A stretch of 64,000 nucleotides of DNA, taken from NCBI RefSeq assembly GCF_000745215.1, contig NZ_JQNK01000010.1:64501-128500 (forward strand), written 5' to 3'. The notes under the pieces were generated by a model that ran no database searches, had not been told where the DNA came from, and saw nothing but the letters and a program-made list of their open reading frames with translations. The DNA is from Methylosinus sp. PW1. GTDB lineage: Bacteria > Pseudomonadota > Alphaproteobacteria > Rhizobiales > Beijerinckiaceae. Below are positions 36,464-46,345 of this stretch, piece by piece. The translations under genes were made by a program, and so were the position numbers. Numbering within the stretch: position 1 is the stretch's first letter; every line of letters begins with the position of its first letter.

Positions 36464-38817
36464 TCCTGCACCACATAAGTGTAGAGCCGCATCTTCGCTT
36501 CGCCGTTCCACTGCTTGTAGAGGCCCTGTATCTCATAATCGAAGCCGGGGAAGAGATTGGCGCTGCGCTCGAACATGCGCAAATAGTCGAGCATGGGCCG
36601 CGCCTGCGCGCCCAGCCGCTCGCCCGGTACGATTGTCGCAATGCCCGGCGGATAGATGACGAAGAGCGTCGTCGCTATGCGGCCTTCGATCTCGTCGATC
36701 GGCAAGAAATCCACATCATTGCGCACGAGGCGGAGGTAGGCCTCGCGCGGCGTCATCGCCATTTCGGGGAGGTGCTCTTGCTGGAACTGCGCCTGCTGCA
36801 GAGCGCTGGCGTTCGCCTCCTTGAAGAAGCGATGCATGTCGGCGCAGAGATCGCGCAGCCGCACGCCCCTGTAGCGCGCGGCCCGGCGCGCGACAAATTC
36901 GGGAATGACATCCTGCAGCAGCGCATTGTCGTCATGCAGGCGCTTGAAGGCGACGAGCGAGGAAACGAGCGTTCCGGCCTTGCTGGATTCGACGCCCGGC
37001 GTCAGCAGGAAGAGCAGAGAGTTGAGGTCGTTCTTCTCCGGCACGATGCGGTTCTCGCGCAAATATTGCGCGACGATCGGCGCCGGTATTCCATGATCGG
37101 CATAGGCGCCGCTCTCGCGATCGAAGCCCGGCGTCAGCAGAGTGAGCTTGGCCGGATCGGTGATCGCGAAGCCCGGCGCCATATTGGAGAATCCATGCCA
37201 GCGCGCATCCGGCGCCAGCGCCCAGAAGTCGGGATTGCGCGCGAGCTGATCGGTGGAGACGCTCTCCCAGGGAACGCGATGCGCGCCGGATTCGCGCGCC
37301 GCGTCAGGTATCGACACCCAATCGGGCGCGAAAGGATCGAAGAACCAGCGCCGCGCCGGATCCTGCTCCTTGGCCTCGAACTCGCGCCGCACAGCGCGCA
37401 GCTTCTTGCGCAGCTCTATGCCGAGCCGAATCGTGTCGTCCCACAAGAGCTCGCCGGAGCGGCCTTTCATCATCTGCGCGCCGACATCCAGCGAGGCGAA
37501 CAGCGGATAGAAGGGCGAGGTGGAGGCGTGCTGCATGAAGCCTTCGTTGAAGCGGCGATGTTCCACGCGCCGCCGCTGGCCCTTTATATGGCGATCGCGC
37601 ACATGGATTTGCGAGGCCTGCGAGAAGCTGGCGAGCTGCTTGTGAGTCGATTGCGTCGCGACGATGCCGGGCGAGGCCTCGGTGAGATTCTTCAGCCCCA
37701 TCGCATAGCGGCGCTCATAGAGCGGATGAAACTTCATGAAGCCGGCCCAGGCTTCGTCGAAGAGAATGTAATCGCACAAATGGCCGATCTTTTGGGCGAT
37801 CCATTCGGCGTTGTGAATCGTGCCGTCATAAGTGCATTGCTCGACGACGGCGGCGCGGAATGGCCGCTCCTTGCGCCAGGCGTCCTTGTCCTTCACCAGC
37901 GGATTGGCGCGAATGCGCTCGCGCAATTTCTCCTCGTCGAAGGCCTCGTGATCGATCGGCCCGATGAGGCCATGCGCATTGCGCGTCGTCGGCAGAAAGA
38001 TCGGCACGCCGCCGCCGAGCAGCAAGGCGCCATGATGCGCGGCCTTGTGATTATTGCGATCGAACAGCACGAGATCGCCCTCGGCGACCAGATTGGTGAG
38101 CACGACCTTATTGGAGGAGGATGTGCCGTTGAGCACGAAGTAAGTCTTCTCCGCGCCGAAGATTTCCGCCGCCGCCTTTTGCGCGGCGAGCGCCGGCCCT
38201 TCATGCGTCAACAGATCGCCGAGCTCGACGACGGAATTGTCGAGATCGTCGCGGAACACGGCCTCGCCCAAATGCTCCATGAAGATGCGGCCGATCGGGC
38301 TGCGGCTGTAGAAAATGCCGCCGTTATGGCCGGGGCAGGTCCATAGCTGATTGCCTTCCTCTGCGTAATCGACGAGCGCGCCGAAGAAGGGCGTCTTCAG
38401 CGTCTCCGCATATTGCTTCAGGCGCGAGACGAGATTTTTGGCGATGAACTCCGGCGTCTCCTCGGCGAGGAAGACATAGCCGTCGATGAAATCCAGCACC
38501 TCGACCGGAATATCCTCGAAACGCTTGCGGCGAATGAGCAGCACGATCGGCATTTCGAGGCCGCGCTTGCGCATGAGATCGATGAGCGAGGCGGTCTTGC
38601 CTTCGAGGCCCTTCTTGCCCCAATCGACGACGAGGCAGCCGATGGCGGCGTCGGTCTGCACGACGATCTCGGCGTCCTCCACGCGGCGCGCGCGCACGAC
38701 TTGAAAGCCCATGCTCTCGATCGCCGCGATGATCTGATTGACGCGCAGCCCCTCGAGGTCATCGGCCTCGAAATTGGGCGCGGAGAAGAGGAATGTGAAG
38801 CGACGGGAGAAGTCCAT
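36460..38817 (-). CDS. Orn/Lys/Arg decarboxylase
   Basis: 785 residues: an N-terminal receiver-like wing domain (~1-135), the PLP domain with STHKQLASFSQASQIHV holding the cofactor lysine, and the C-terminal domain. This is the inducible arginine/lysine/ornithine decarboxylase family (AdiA, CadA, SpeF relatives), which makes amines and consumes protons. Substrate specificity cannot be assigned by reading. The GNAT gene overlaps its stop codon, so acetylation of the product amine is a possible link. Confidence 0.88.
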   Translation of the reverse strand: MDFSRRFTFLFSAPNFEADDLEGLRVNQIIAAIESMGFQVVRARRVEDAEIVVQTDAAIGCLVVDWGKKGLEGKTASLIDLMRKRGLEMPIVLLIRRKRFEDIPVEVLDFIDGYVFLAEETPEFIAKNLVSRLKQYAETLKTPFFGALVDYAEEGNQLWTCPGHNGGIFYSRSPIGRIFMEHLGEAVFRDDLDNSVVELGDLLTHEGPALAAQKAAAEIFGAEKTYFVLNGTSSSNKVVLTNLVAEGDLVLFDRNNHKAAHHGALLLGGGVPIFLPTTRNAHGLIGPIDHEAFDEEKLRERIRANPLVKDKDAWRKERPFRAAVVEQCTYDGTIHNAEWIAQKIGHLCDYILFDEAWAGFMKFHPLYERRYAMGLKNLTEASPGIVATQSTHKQLASFSQASQIHVRDRHIKGQRRRVEHRRFNEGFMQHASTSPFYPLFASLDVGAQMMKGRSGELLWDDTIRLGIELRKKLRAVRREFEAKEQDPARRWFFDPFAPDWVSIPDAARESGAHRVPWESVSTDQLARNPDFWALAPDARWHGFSNMAPGFAITDPAKLTLLTPGFDRESGAYADHGIPAPIVAQYLRENRIVPEKNDLNSLLFLLTPGVESSKAGTLVSSLVAFKRLHDDNALLQDVIPEFVARRAARYRGVRLRDLCADMHRFFKEANASALQQAQFQQEHLPEMAMTPREAYLRLVRNDVDFLPIDEIEGRIATTLFVIYPPGIATIVPGERLGAQARPMLDYLRMFERSANLFPGFDYEIQGLYKQWNGEAKMRLYTYVVQE

Positions 38818-38968
38818 TCAAATCGGCCTGTGGCGCTGGCGAGGAAGAAGAGGAGCCCCGCACTCACAGCCTTGTTCCATGACATAATCGTGACAGCGCG
38901 CGCCTGCCTGAAATTCCCGCATCCGCCGCACGCCGCCGAGACTTGCTGCCGAGACGACCGCGGCCTGA

Positions 38969-38991
38969 GCTATATAGCAGGTCTATATAGC
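38969..38991. promoter_or_regulatory. Palindromic operator-like site
   Basis: GCTATATAG, five bases, then CTATATAGC: a perfect 9-base inverted repeat, AT-rich against the background. It lies 22 bases before the start of the luciferase-like pseudogene and 152 bases from the decarboxylase start. A TetR- or MarR-type repressor would fit such a site. Confidence 0.5.
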
Positions 38992-39013
38992 GTGATGGGA
39001 AGGCGCTTCGGCC

Positions 39014-39127
39014 ATGCGGATCGGCGTGTTCTGCACCTATGAGAACCCTGTTCGCGACTATAAGGCCTGCTTGGACGCGCAGACGTCTCGTGCGCCGCGC
39101 GGAGGAGGTCGGCTTCGAGGACGCGCT
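39014..39127 (+). pseudogene. LLM-class (luciferase-like) flavin oxidoreductase remnant
   Basis: The frame from 39014 reads MRIGVFCTYENPVRDYKAC and then LDAQT, the typical N-terminus of bacterial luciferase-like monooxygenases. The conserved continuation LVRRAEEVGFEDA appears in a different frame from about 39087, so a frameshift separates them. The similarity stops at about 39127, where the 3' end of the opposite-strand kinase gene begins. Only about 38 of some 340 residues remain. Confidence 0.75.
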
Positions 39128-39131
39128 CGGC

Positions 39132-40751
39132 TCAGGGCGCGGCGTTCTCGGCGAGCAATCTCTGAATCGTCTCCAGCAGCCGCTCGACGTCGGCTGGCTT
39201 GCCGAGCTGCGCGCTGTTCTGCAGCGGGACGCGGATGGCGTCCTCATCCGCGGTGGCGCCGCTCAGCACGAGCGCGGGAAGGTCGCGATTGAGCAGCTCG
39301 CGCAGCCGCCGCACGACCAGCGGCCCCACCACGCCATTGGGCAGATGATAATCGATGATCACCATGTCCGGCCGGGCGCGGTCGCCGATGACGATCTTGG
39401 TCGCGGCGTCGCCGTCTGCGGCGGCCAGCACCTCATGGCCTTCTGCCGTCAGCAGCAGCTCGAGCGAGTCGAGCACATCGGCGTCGTCGTCGACGACCAG
39501 AATGACGCCCTTGCGCGACGGCCGCGCGCCGACGCCAAAGAGCGCGTCGCCGCAGCGTAGCGGTTCCGATCGCCCGTCGACGCCGCGCGAATCGTGGAGC
39601 GGCGTCTCGACCGCGCAGTGACGCGGCAGCCGAATGCGAAAGCATGTGCCGCGCAAATCATCCGATTCGAATTCGATCGCGCCGCCATGCGCCAGCACAA
39701 TCTGCCGGCAGATGAACAGACCGAGGCCGAGACCACGCATGCGGTCGCTGCTGGCGAAGGGCTCGAACAGCGCGTCGCGCAGCGCGCTCGGCACGCCGCG
39801 TCCGCCATTGCAGACATGGATCACGACAAAGTCCGCCGCGCCGCCGTCGATCCGCAGCGAGACCGGCGCGCCGGGCGGGCTGTGCTCGACGGCGTTGCCG
39901 ACGAGATTCGAAAGAAGCTGCAGAATGCGGTCGACGTCCCAGGCGCCGTCCATGTCGCCGTCGAAAGCGAGCCGCAACGTGCGCCCGCGTCCGCTGAACT
40001 CATCGGCGATCTGCTCGACGATGCGGCGGAAATTCGCCGCCGCGGGACGAATGGCGAGGCCGCCGCCCATTCTGATGCGCGTCAGATCGAGAATCTGCTC
40101 GATCATCCGCGTCATGCGGTCGCCGCTCTGGCGAATGAGCTGCAGCGCCTTGCGCAGATCATCGTCCTGCGCATTGCTCAGCGAGCGCTCCGCCGAGGTG
40201 AGTATGCTCTGCAGAGGATTGCGCAGATCATGCCCGAGAATGCCGACGAACATCTCGCGCGTGCGCTCCGCCTGCAGCAGCTGCTGGCGCTGGCGCTCCA
40301 GCGTCACGAAGACATCGACCTTGCTGCGTAGCACCTGCTCGTCGATCGGCTTGAACAGATAGTCGACGGCGCCGACCTCATATCCTTTGAACATGCGCGA
40401 GACGTCGGGCGAATGCGCGGTGACGAAGACGATCGGCACATAGCGCGTCTTCTCCACGCCGCGCATCAGCGTCGCCAGCTCGAATCCATCCATCTCTGGC
40501 ATGTTCACATCGACGATGGCGAGCGCGATGCTGCGATCGAGGAGAATGTCGAGCGCGGCGCGGCCCGATTGCGCCGTGACGATGTCGAACTCGTCGCAAC
40601 GCAGCAGCGCCTCCATCGCGATCAGATTCTCCGCGAAATCATCGACGATGAGAACGACCGGGAGCTTGGACGTGCGGCCCGAGTCGAAATCGGCCGTCGA
40701 CGACCGCCGACGCCCGGACGGGTTCGAGGAGTTTTCGATGGCTCTCATCAT
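39132..40751 (-). CDS. Receiver-kinase-receiver hybrid signalling protein
   Basis: 539 residues. An N-terminal REC domain (~30-150) has VDD, VDVNMPEMDG and the KP motif. A kinase core follows with GHDLRNPLQS (H box), N box SNLVGNAVEHS, G box GLGLGLF, and a C-terminal REC (~415-530) with VVDDDAD and IIDYHLPNG. It likely takes phosphate from the upstream kinase and can signal by itself. It overlaps the CheR gene by four bases and is third in the operon. Confidence 0.88.
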   Translation of the reverse strand: MMRAIENSSNPSGRRRSSTADFDSGRTSKLPVVLIVDDFAENLIAMEALLRCDEFDIVTAQSGRAALDILLDRSIALAIVDVNMPEMDGFELATLMRGVEKTRYVPIVFVTAHSPDVSRMFKGYEVGAVDYLFKPIDEQVLRSKVDVFVTLERQRQQLLQAERTREMFVGILGHDLRNPLQSILTSAERSLSNAQDDDLRKALQLIRQSGDRMTRMIEQILDLTRIRMGGGLAIRPAAANFRRIVEQIADEFSGRGRTLRLAFDGDMDGAWDVDRILQLLSNLVGNAVEHSPPGAPVSLRIDGGAADFVVIHVCNGGRGVPSALRDALFEPFASSDRMRGLGLGLFICRQIVLAHGGAIEFESDDLRGTCFRIRLPRHCAVETPLHDSRGVDGRSEPLRCGDALFGVGARPSRKGVILVVDDDADVLDSLELLLTAEGHEVLAAADGDAATKIVIGDRARPDMVIIDYHLPNGVVGPLVVRRLRELLNRDLPALVLSGATADEDAIRVPLQNSAQLGKPADVERLLETIQRLLAENAAP

Positions 40752-41590
40752 TTCACCCGATAGATATGCTCGTCAGCAGAAAGAATCTCTAGAGAAGACG
40801 CATGACGCGAGAAGGCGAGCGATTCATTCGGCCCGAGGCCGATGAAGCCGCGCGCGCAGAGCGACTCGCGAAACAGGCCGATCGCGCGATCCTGCAGCGC
40901 TCGGTCGAAGTATATGAGCACGTTCCTGCAAGAGATGAGGTGCATTTCGGCGAAGGCGGCGTCGGTCGCGAGGCTGTGGTCGCAGAATAGGATGCGCTGC
41001 TTCAGAAAGGGCGCGATGGTCGCATAGGCGCCGCGCGCGACGAAATAGTCGGAGAGCGCCGCGCGCCCGCCGGAGTCGCGGTAATTCTCGGCGAAGCCGC
41101 CCATGCGGAAGAGCTCATAGGCGCCGGCTTGCGCGATCGCCATGCTCTCCTTGTCTATGTCGGTCGCATAGACGAGCGAGCGCTCGAGCAGCGCTTCCTC
41201 GTGTAGGAGAATGGCGATGGAATAGGCCTCCTCGCCGGTTCCGCAGCCCGCCACCCAGAAGCGCAGCGAAGGATAGGTGGCGAGATGCGGCGCGACCGTC
41301 TCACGCAGCCCGCGAAAATAGGCGGGATCGCGGAAGAGATCGCTCACCTGTATGGTGAGATGGCGCAGCGCTTCCGCGAATGCGTCCTCGTCGTGGACGA
41401 TGCGATCCAGAAGGTCGGTGATCGTCGCGCATCGCAGCGCGATCTGCGCGCGCGCGACGCTGCGGCGCAGAGAGGAACGCGCATAGCCGCGAAAATCATG
41501 CTGATAGAGCCGGTATATTGCCTCCAGCAGGAGGTCCAGCTCGATCTCGGCTTTCTCATCGGAGTCGAGAAGGATCATTTCGGCATCCAT
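40748..41590 (-). CDS. CheR-type protein glutamate methyltransferase
   Basis: 280 residues. An N-terminal helical CheR domain is followed by the SAM-binding domain with FWVAGCGTGEEAYSIAILL, YATDID and SCRNVLIYFD, all typical. It methylates glutamates in sensor proteins. No CheB, CheA or MCP gene is near, so it probably serves the flanking hybrid kinases. The start overlaps the upstream kinase gene by 16 bases. Confidence 0.87.
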   Translation of the reverse strand: MDAEMILLDSDEKAEIELDLLLEAIYRLYQHDFRGYARSSLRRSVARAQIALRCATITDLLDRIVHDEDAFAEALRHLTIQVSDLFRDPAYFRGLRETVAPHLATYPSLRFWVAGCGTGEEAYSIAILLHEEALLERSLVYATDIDKESMAIAQAGAYELFRMGGFAENYRDSGGRAALSDYFVARGAYATIAPFLKQRILFCDHSLATDAAFAEMHLISCRNVLIYFDRALQDRAIGLFRESLCARGFIGLGPNESLAFSRHASSLEILSADEHIYRVK

Positions 41591-44500
41591 ACGCGGATCA
41601 ATGACAAGAGCTTCTCGACGTCGATCGGCTTGGAGATATAATCATTGGCGCCGGCCGAAAGACATTGCGCGCGATCATCGGGCATGGCCTTGGCCGTGAG
41701 CGCGATGATCGGCAGAGCGGCCTTGTCCTCGCGGTCGCGGATCGCGCGCATGGCGGCGAGCCCATCCATCTCCGGCATCATCAGATCCATCAGCACGAGA
41801 TCGATCGTCGGATCGCGATCGATGCGCTCCAGCGCCTCCCGGCCATTGCGGGCGATCTGCACCGTCACGCCCTCACGCTCGAGCACGGCCGTCAGCGAGA
41901 ATATATTGCGCACATCGTCCTCGACCAGCAGAACACGGCGTCCGTCGAGAACGCTGTCGCGGCTGCGCGCGATCTCGAGCATATGCTGCTGCTCGGGCGA
42001 CAGCTTCGATTCCGCCTGATGCAGGAAAAGAGTGGTCTCCTCTATGAGCCGCTCCGGCGAGCGCGCGCCTTTGATGATGATGGATTTCGACAGGCGCCGA
42101 AGCTTCTGCTCCTCGTCCATGCTGAGCGAGCGCGCGGTGTAGACGATCACCGGCGGCGCGACGCGCGTCTCGTCGCGGCTCATGCGATCCAAAAGCTCGA
42201 AGCCGCTGACGCCGGGCAGCATGAGGTCGAGCACCACGCAATCGAAGCGGCGCGCGTCGATCTCGCGCGAGGCGTCCTCCGCCGTCGCGACCGCGACGAT
42301 CTCGACGCCGGCGGAGGATAAGAGCTCCATGAGCGCCATGCGCTGCACGCCCTCGTCCTCGACGATCAGGATCGACTTCTTGTCGCGATCGAGCTGCTCC
42401 TCCAGCAGGCGAAAGGCGGAGACGAGCTGCTCGCGCTTGGCCGGCTTCAATATGTATCCGGCGGCGCCCATCTCGCGCGCCACTTTCTGATAATCATGCA
42501 CCGAGACCACATGAATCGGCGCATGGCGGATCGCAGGGTCGCGCTTCAGCAGCTCGAGCACGGTGAGGCCCGACTGGTCCGGCAGGCCGATGTCGAGCAG
42601 CAGCGCCTCTGGACGGAAGCGCCGCGCCAGCGTCAGCGCGTCGCCGGCGGAGCCCGCGACAATGCATTTGAAGCCGAGCTCGCGCGCGAGATCGCGCAAT
42701 ATCTCCGCAAAGGCGGGATCATCCTCGACGATCAGCGCCACGCGACGCGAATCCGCGATCACGTCACGATCATCCGATATCGGCGCCGGCGCGGGCGTCA
42801 CAGGCGCCGGCGGGGGCTCCTCGCGTCGCATGGCGGGCGCGGCCGCGCCATCGGCGCGCAGCGGCAGCAGCAGCGAAAATGCGCTGCCCTGTCCCGGCGT
42901 GCTGCGCACGCTGAGCGCGCCGCCCAGCAGCTCGGCGAACTCGCGCGAGATGGAGAGGCCGAGGCCGGTGCCGCCGAACTTGCGGTTGATGCCGCCATTG
43001 GCTTGGCGAAACACCTGGAAAATCGTCTCCTGCTGATCCGTCGCTATGCCGATCCCCGTATCTTCGACGATGAAGGCGATGCGCTGCGCGCTCTCGCGCC
43101 GCACGATGAGGCGCACGCCGCCGCGCTCGGTGAACTTCACCGCATTGGCGAGGAGATTTGAGAGAATCTGCTGCAGGCGCTGGCGATCGGTCTCGATCAT
43201 ATCCGGCGCGCCGGGCTCGATGGCGACGGAGAATTGCAGCCGCCGCTCCGCCGCGAGCGGCTCGAAGCGGCGCTCGAGATCGGCGAGCAGCGGCGAGATC
43301 GCGATCGGCGCCATGTCGAGCTCGATCTTGCCGGCCTCTATCTTGGAGAGATCGAGAATATCATTGATGAGCGCGAGCAGATCATTGCCGGCCGAATAGA
43401 TGCTCTGCGCATATTTGATCTGCTCGGGCGCGAGATTGCCGTCACGATTGTCGACGAGCAGCTTGGCGAGGATGAGCGAGCTGTTGAGCGGCGTGCGCAG
43501 CTCATGCGACATATTGGCGAGAAATTCCGATTTGTAGCGGCTGGTGCGCTCCAGCTCCGTGGCCTTTTGCCGCAGCGCCGTTTCGGTCGCCAGCAGATTT
43601 TCCTTCTGCAGCTCCAGCGCCCGCGTATGCTCCTCGAGAGTGTCGTTGACTTGGCGCAGCTCCTCCTGCTGCGCGGTGAGCTCCTCGCCTTGCGCGCGCG
43701 ACTCCTCGAGCAATTGCTCTATGCGGCCGCGCGCCTCGGCGGAGCTGATTGCCTGTCCGACGCCGCTCGAGACGAAGTCGAGGATCGCGAGACGCCTCTC
43801 GCAAAAGGGCTGCAGCGCGCCGAGCTCGATGACGCCGCGCGTCTCGCCTTCGTGCAGCAGCGGAAAGATCAGCAGATGGCGGGGCGGCGTCTGCCCGAGC
43901 CCCCAATGAATGGCGAGCCCATCCTCGGGAATGTCGGTCACGATGATGCGGCGCTTGTCGAGCGCGACCTGTCCCACCAGCCCCTCGCCGAGCCGCCAAT
44001 GATCGCGCATGCCGGAGGCGGCGGCATAGGCGCCGGCGAGCCGCAGCGTCGCGCCGCCATCTTCGGCGACATATTGCGCGCCGACCTGCGCGCTCAAGGC
44101 GCGGCACAGCAGAGCGAGCACGCGCTGCGCCAGCTCGCGCATCGTCGGATTGCCGCTCATCGCCTGGGCCAGCGCGGTCTCCTGCTCGGCGAGCCACATT
44201 TGCCGGTCATTGCGCTCGGCGGCCTCGCGCAGCGCGCGCGTCATCGCCTGCAGCGATTTGCCGAGCTGATCCTTGTCGCTGCGCGGCGAAGGCTGCGCGG
44301 AATAATCGCCGCCGGCGATCGTCTCCATCTCGCGGGCGACTCCGCGCAGGCTGTCGACGAGATCATTGAGCGACAGGCCGAGAATGTCGCCCGGCCCGGC
44401 GAGATCGATATGGCGCTCGAGATCGCCCTCCGTCACCGCGCGCATGACGCTGGCGACATGATGCAGGCGCTCGCGATGATCCTCGAGATTTTGCGCGGTG

Positions 44501-44985
44501 AGCGCGCCATAGGTGTCGACCACGACGGCCGAGTCGAAGGCGATCAGCTTGCGCACGGAGAGAGCGGCGGTCGCGCGCGCGCGCAGCCGCTCGTCGTTCT
44601 CGATCGCGCGGCGCAGCCAGGCGGAGACGAATTCCATGGCCAGAAGATAGATGAGCAGGCCGAGCTCGATGCGCGCATGCGTGCGTCCGATGACGCGGCG
44701 GCGCTCGACATAGGCGTCGTCGACATTGGCGGCGAGAAAATCGGTCCAATATTCGTTCTGCTGCGCCTTCACGCGCTGCAGCATGCGCGGATCGGCGAAA
44801 AAGCGCGCGAAATCGGAGAAGCCGCGGAGCCAAGCGTAAAAATCCTCGATCAGCTCCGGCACGCGCGCCGAGAGCGTCTCGCCGACGAAGCGGACATCCG
44901 CGAAGGTGGACTCGTCGAGCCCATGCGAGGCGCGCAGCGAGTCGTGATCCACGAGAAAGGCGGCGCTGGTCTCGCCCGGCGACAT
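41575..44985 (-). CDS. Globin-coupled hybrid histidine kinase
   Basis: 1136 residues. Residues ~1-170 look like a protoglobin sensor domain with the proximal haem histidine H103 in GRTHARIELGL. A HAMP-like linker, a GAF domain (~290-430), a long coiled coil, and a kinase core follow (H box NMSHELRTPLN near 500; GTGLGLSISREF). Three REC domains (~765-1130) end the protein. It has no transmembrane helices, so it is probably a cytosolic oxygen- or redox-sensing kinase that starts a phosphorelay with the two genes behind it. Confidence 0.85.
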   Translation of the reverse strand: MSPGETSAAFLVDHDSLRASHGLDESTFADVRFVGETLSARVPELIEDFYAWLRGFSDFARFFADPRMLQRVKAQQNEYWTDFLAANVDDAYVERRRVIGRTHARIELGLLIYLLAMEFVSAWLRRAIENDERLRARATAALSVRKLIAFDSAVVVDTYGALTAQNLEDHRERLHHVASVMRAVTEGDLERHIDLAGPGDILGLSLNDLVDSLRGVAREMETIAGGDYSAQPSPRSDKDQLGKSLQAMTRALREAAERNDRQMWLAEQETALAQAMSGNPTMRELAQRVLALLCRALSAQVGAQYVAEDGGATLRLAGAYAAASGMRDHWRLGEGLVGQVALDKRRIIVTDIPEDGLAIHWGLGQTPPRHLLIFPLLHEGETRGVIELGALQPFCERRLAILDFVSSGVGQAISSAEARGRIEQLLEESRAQGEELTAQQEELRQVNDTLEEHTRALELQKENLLATETALRQKATELERTSRYKSEFLANMSHELRTPLNSSLILAKLLVDNRDGNLAPEQIKYAQSIYSAGNDLLALINDILDLSKIEAGKIELDMAPIAISPLLADLERRFEPLAAERRLQFSVAIEPGAPDMIETDRQRLQQILSNLLANAVKFTERGGVRLIVRRESAQRIAFIVEDTGIGIATDQQETIFQVFRQANGGINRKFGGTGLGLSISREFAELLGGALSVRSTPGQGSAFSLLLPLRADGAAAPAMRREEPPPAPVTPAPAPISDDRDVIADSRRVALIVEDDPAFAEILRDLARELGFKCIVAGSAGDALTLARRFRPEALLLDIGLPDQSGLTVLELLKRDPAIRHAPIHVVSVHDYQKVAREMGAAGYILKPAKREQLVSAFRLLEEQLDRDKKSILIVEDEGVQRMALMELLSSAGVEIVAVATAEDASREIDARRFDCVVLDLMLPGVSGFELLDRMSRDETRVAPPVIVYTARSLSMDEEQKLRRLSKSIIIKGARSPERLIEETTLFLHQAESKLSPEQQHMLEIARSRDSVLDGRRVLLVEDDVRNIFSLTAVLEREGVTVQIARNGREALERIDRDPTIDLVLMDLMMPEMDGLAAMRAIRDREDKAALPIIALTAKAMPDDRAQCLSAGANDYISKPIDVEKLLSLIRVWMPK

Positions 44986-45215
44986 CAGCGTTCCCCTCGT
45001 GCGGAGGCGCCGGCAGAGGCGCGCCAGAGTCTTTCGAGATCGTCGCGCATCGGCAGGGTCCGCAGGGGTTGATACAGGGTCAATGTCTCAAAAGAATGGG
45101 CCGAGCGAACGCCGAGGCGGCCGCGCGGGAACGATTGGTATAAATGTGACGTGGCGCCGTCAATAGGCCGGCGCGGCGCGTCTTTCCCCGGCGGAGAACG
45201 GGTCGACCGCTGCAT

Positions 45216-45262
45216 CATAGAATGAATTCTATGACATTTCGGGAAAAATGCCCGAATTTTTT
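45216..45262 (+). terminator. Palindrome plus terminator-like hairpin ahead of the MoxR operon
   Basis: CATAGAAT-GA-ATTCTATG (45216-45233) is followed at once by TTCGGG, seven bases, CCCGAA and TTTTTT (45238-45262), a standard rho-independent terminator on the plus strand. No plus-strand gene precedes it, so it may be a leader attenuator. A TATAAAT box near 45143 could be the -10 of a leader promoter. The 358 bases from 44986 to 45343 hold no gene. Confidence 0.6.
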
Positions 45263-45343
45263 AGACGATTGTCCCTCGACAGCGCGGGCCGCAAAGGCGA
45301 AAGTTCAGGGCCGCCGCGCAATCGCCGGTATTGGACCAATCGC

Positions 45344-46345
45344 ATGAATCCGATGGAACCGCTTCGCTTTCTCTCCCCCGACCGCGCCTTCGATGCGGGC
45401 GCGCGGCTCGGCGAGATCAGGACATTCTTGCAAGAGCGTCTCATCGGCGCCGATGCGCTGGTCGAGCGCCTGCTGATCGGCCTCGTCGCTGACGGCCATG
45501 TGCTGCTCGAGGGCGCGCCCGGCCTCGCCAAGACGCGGGCGGTCAAGCTGCTCGCCGGCGCGTCCAATCTCACCTTCGCGCGCATTCAATGCACGCCCGA
45601 TCTCATGCCCGCGGACATCACCGGCACATCGATCTGGCGTCAGGACAAGAGCGTCTTCGAATTTTCCGCGGGGCCGATCTTTCATTCGCTGCTGCTCGTC
45701 GACGAGATCAATCGCGCGCCGCCCAAGGTGCAATCGGCGCTGCTCGAGGCCATGGCCGAGCGTCAGGCGACCATCGCCGGCGCGACCCATGCGCTGCCCG
45801 ATCCTTTCATGACCGTGGCGACGCAGAACCCGATAGAGCATGAAGGCACGTTTCCGCTGCCGGAGGCGCAGCTCGATCGCTTCATGCTGCATGTGGAGCT
45901 GGCGCTGCCGGACGCCGTGACGGAGCGGCGCATTCTCGATCTCGTCGAGCGCGAGGATCAGGGCGTCGCGGCCGCGCCGCCCGCGGCGCTGCAGCCGGAG
46001 GAGATCGCCGCCGCGCGCCATGCGGCGCGATCGGTCTTTCTCTCCGCCGCGATCAAGGATTATATCGTGAGACTCGTCACCGCGCCGCGCGATGCGAGCG
46101 TCGCGCCGGAGCTGGCGGCGAAGATCGCGCATCCGTCCTCGCCGCGCGGCACGCTGGCGCTCGCCGCCGCCGCCAAGGCGCGCGCCTTTCTCGAGGGGCG
46201 CGATTATGTCGCGCCGCAGGATGTGAGCGCGCTCGCGGTGGACGTTCTCTCCCATCGCACCATTCTCGGCTGGCGCGCGCTCGCCGAGGGGGAGACTCCG
46301 CGCGACGTCATTCGCGCCTATCTCGATGCGGTTCCCCCTGCATGA
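45344..46345 (+). CDS. MoxR family AAA+ ATPase
   Basis: About 333 residues. Walker A EGAPGLAKT, Walker B LLLVDEINRAPPK, sensor 1 TQNPIEHEGTFPLPEAQLDRF and the C-terminal lid are typical of MoxR. MoxR ATPases act as chaperones that insert metals or assemble complexes together with VWA proteins. The start is uncertain: in-frame ATGs at 45248, 45344 and 45353, none with a strong ribosome binding site. It overlaps the DUF58 gene by four bases. Confidence 0.9.
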   Translation: MNPMEPLRFLSPDRAFDAGARLGEIRTFLQERLIGADALVERLLIGLVADGHVLLEGAPGLAKTRAVKLLAGASNLTFARIQCTPDLMPADITGTSIWRQDKSVFEFSAGPIFHSLLLVDEINRAPPKVQSALLEAMAERQATIAGATHALPDPFMTVATQNPIEHEGTFPLPEAQLDRFMLHVELALPDAVTERRILDLVEREDQGVAAAPPAALQPEEIAAARHAARSVFLSAAIKDYIVRLVTAPRDASVAPELAAKIAHPSSPRGTLALAAAAKARAFLEGRDYVAPQDVSALAVDVLSHRTILGWRALAEGETPRDVIRAYLDAVPPA

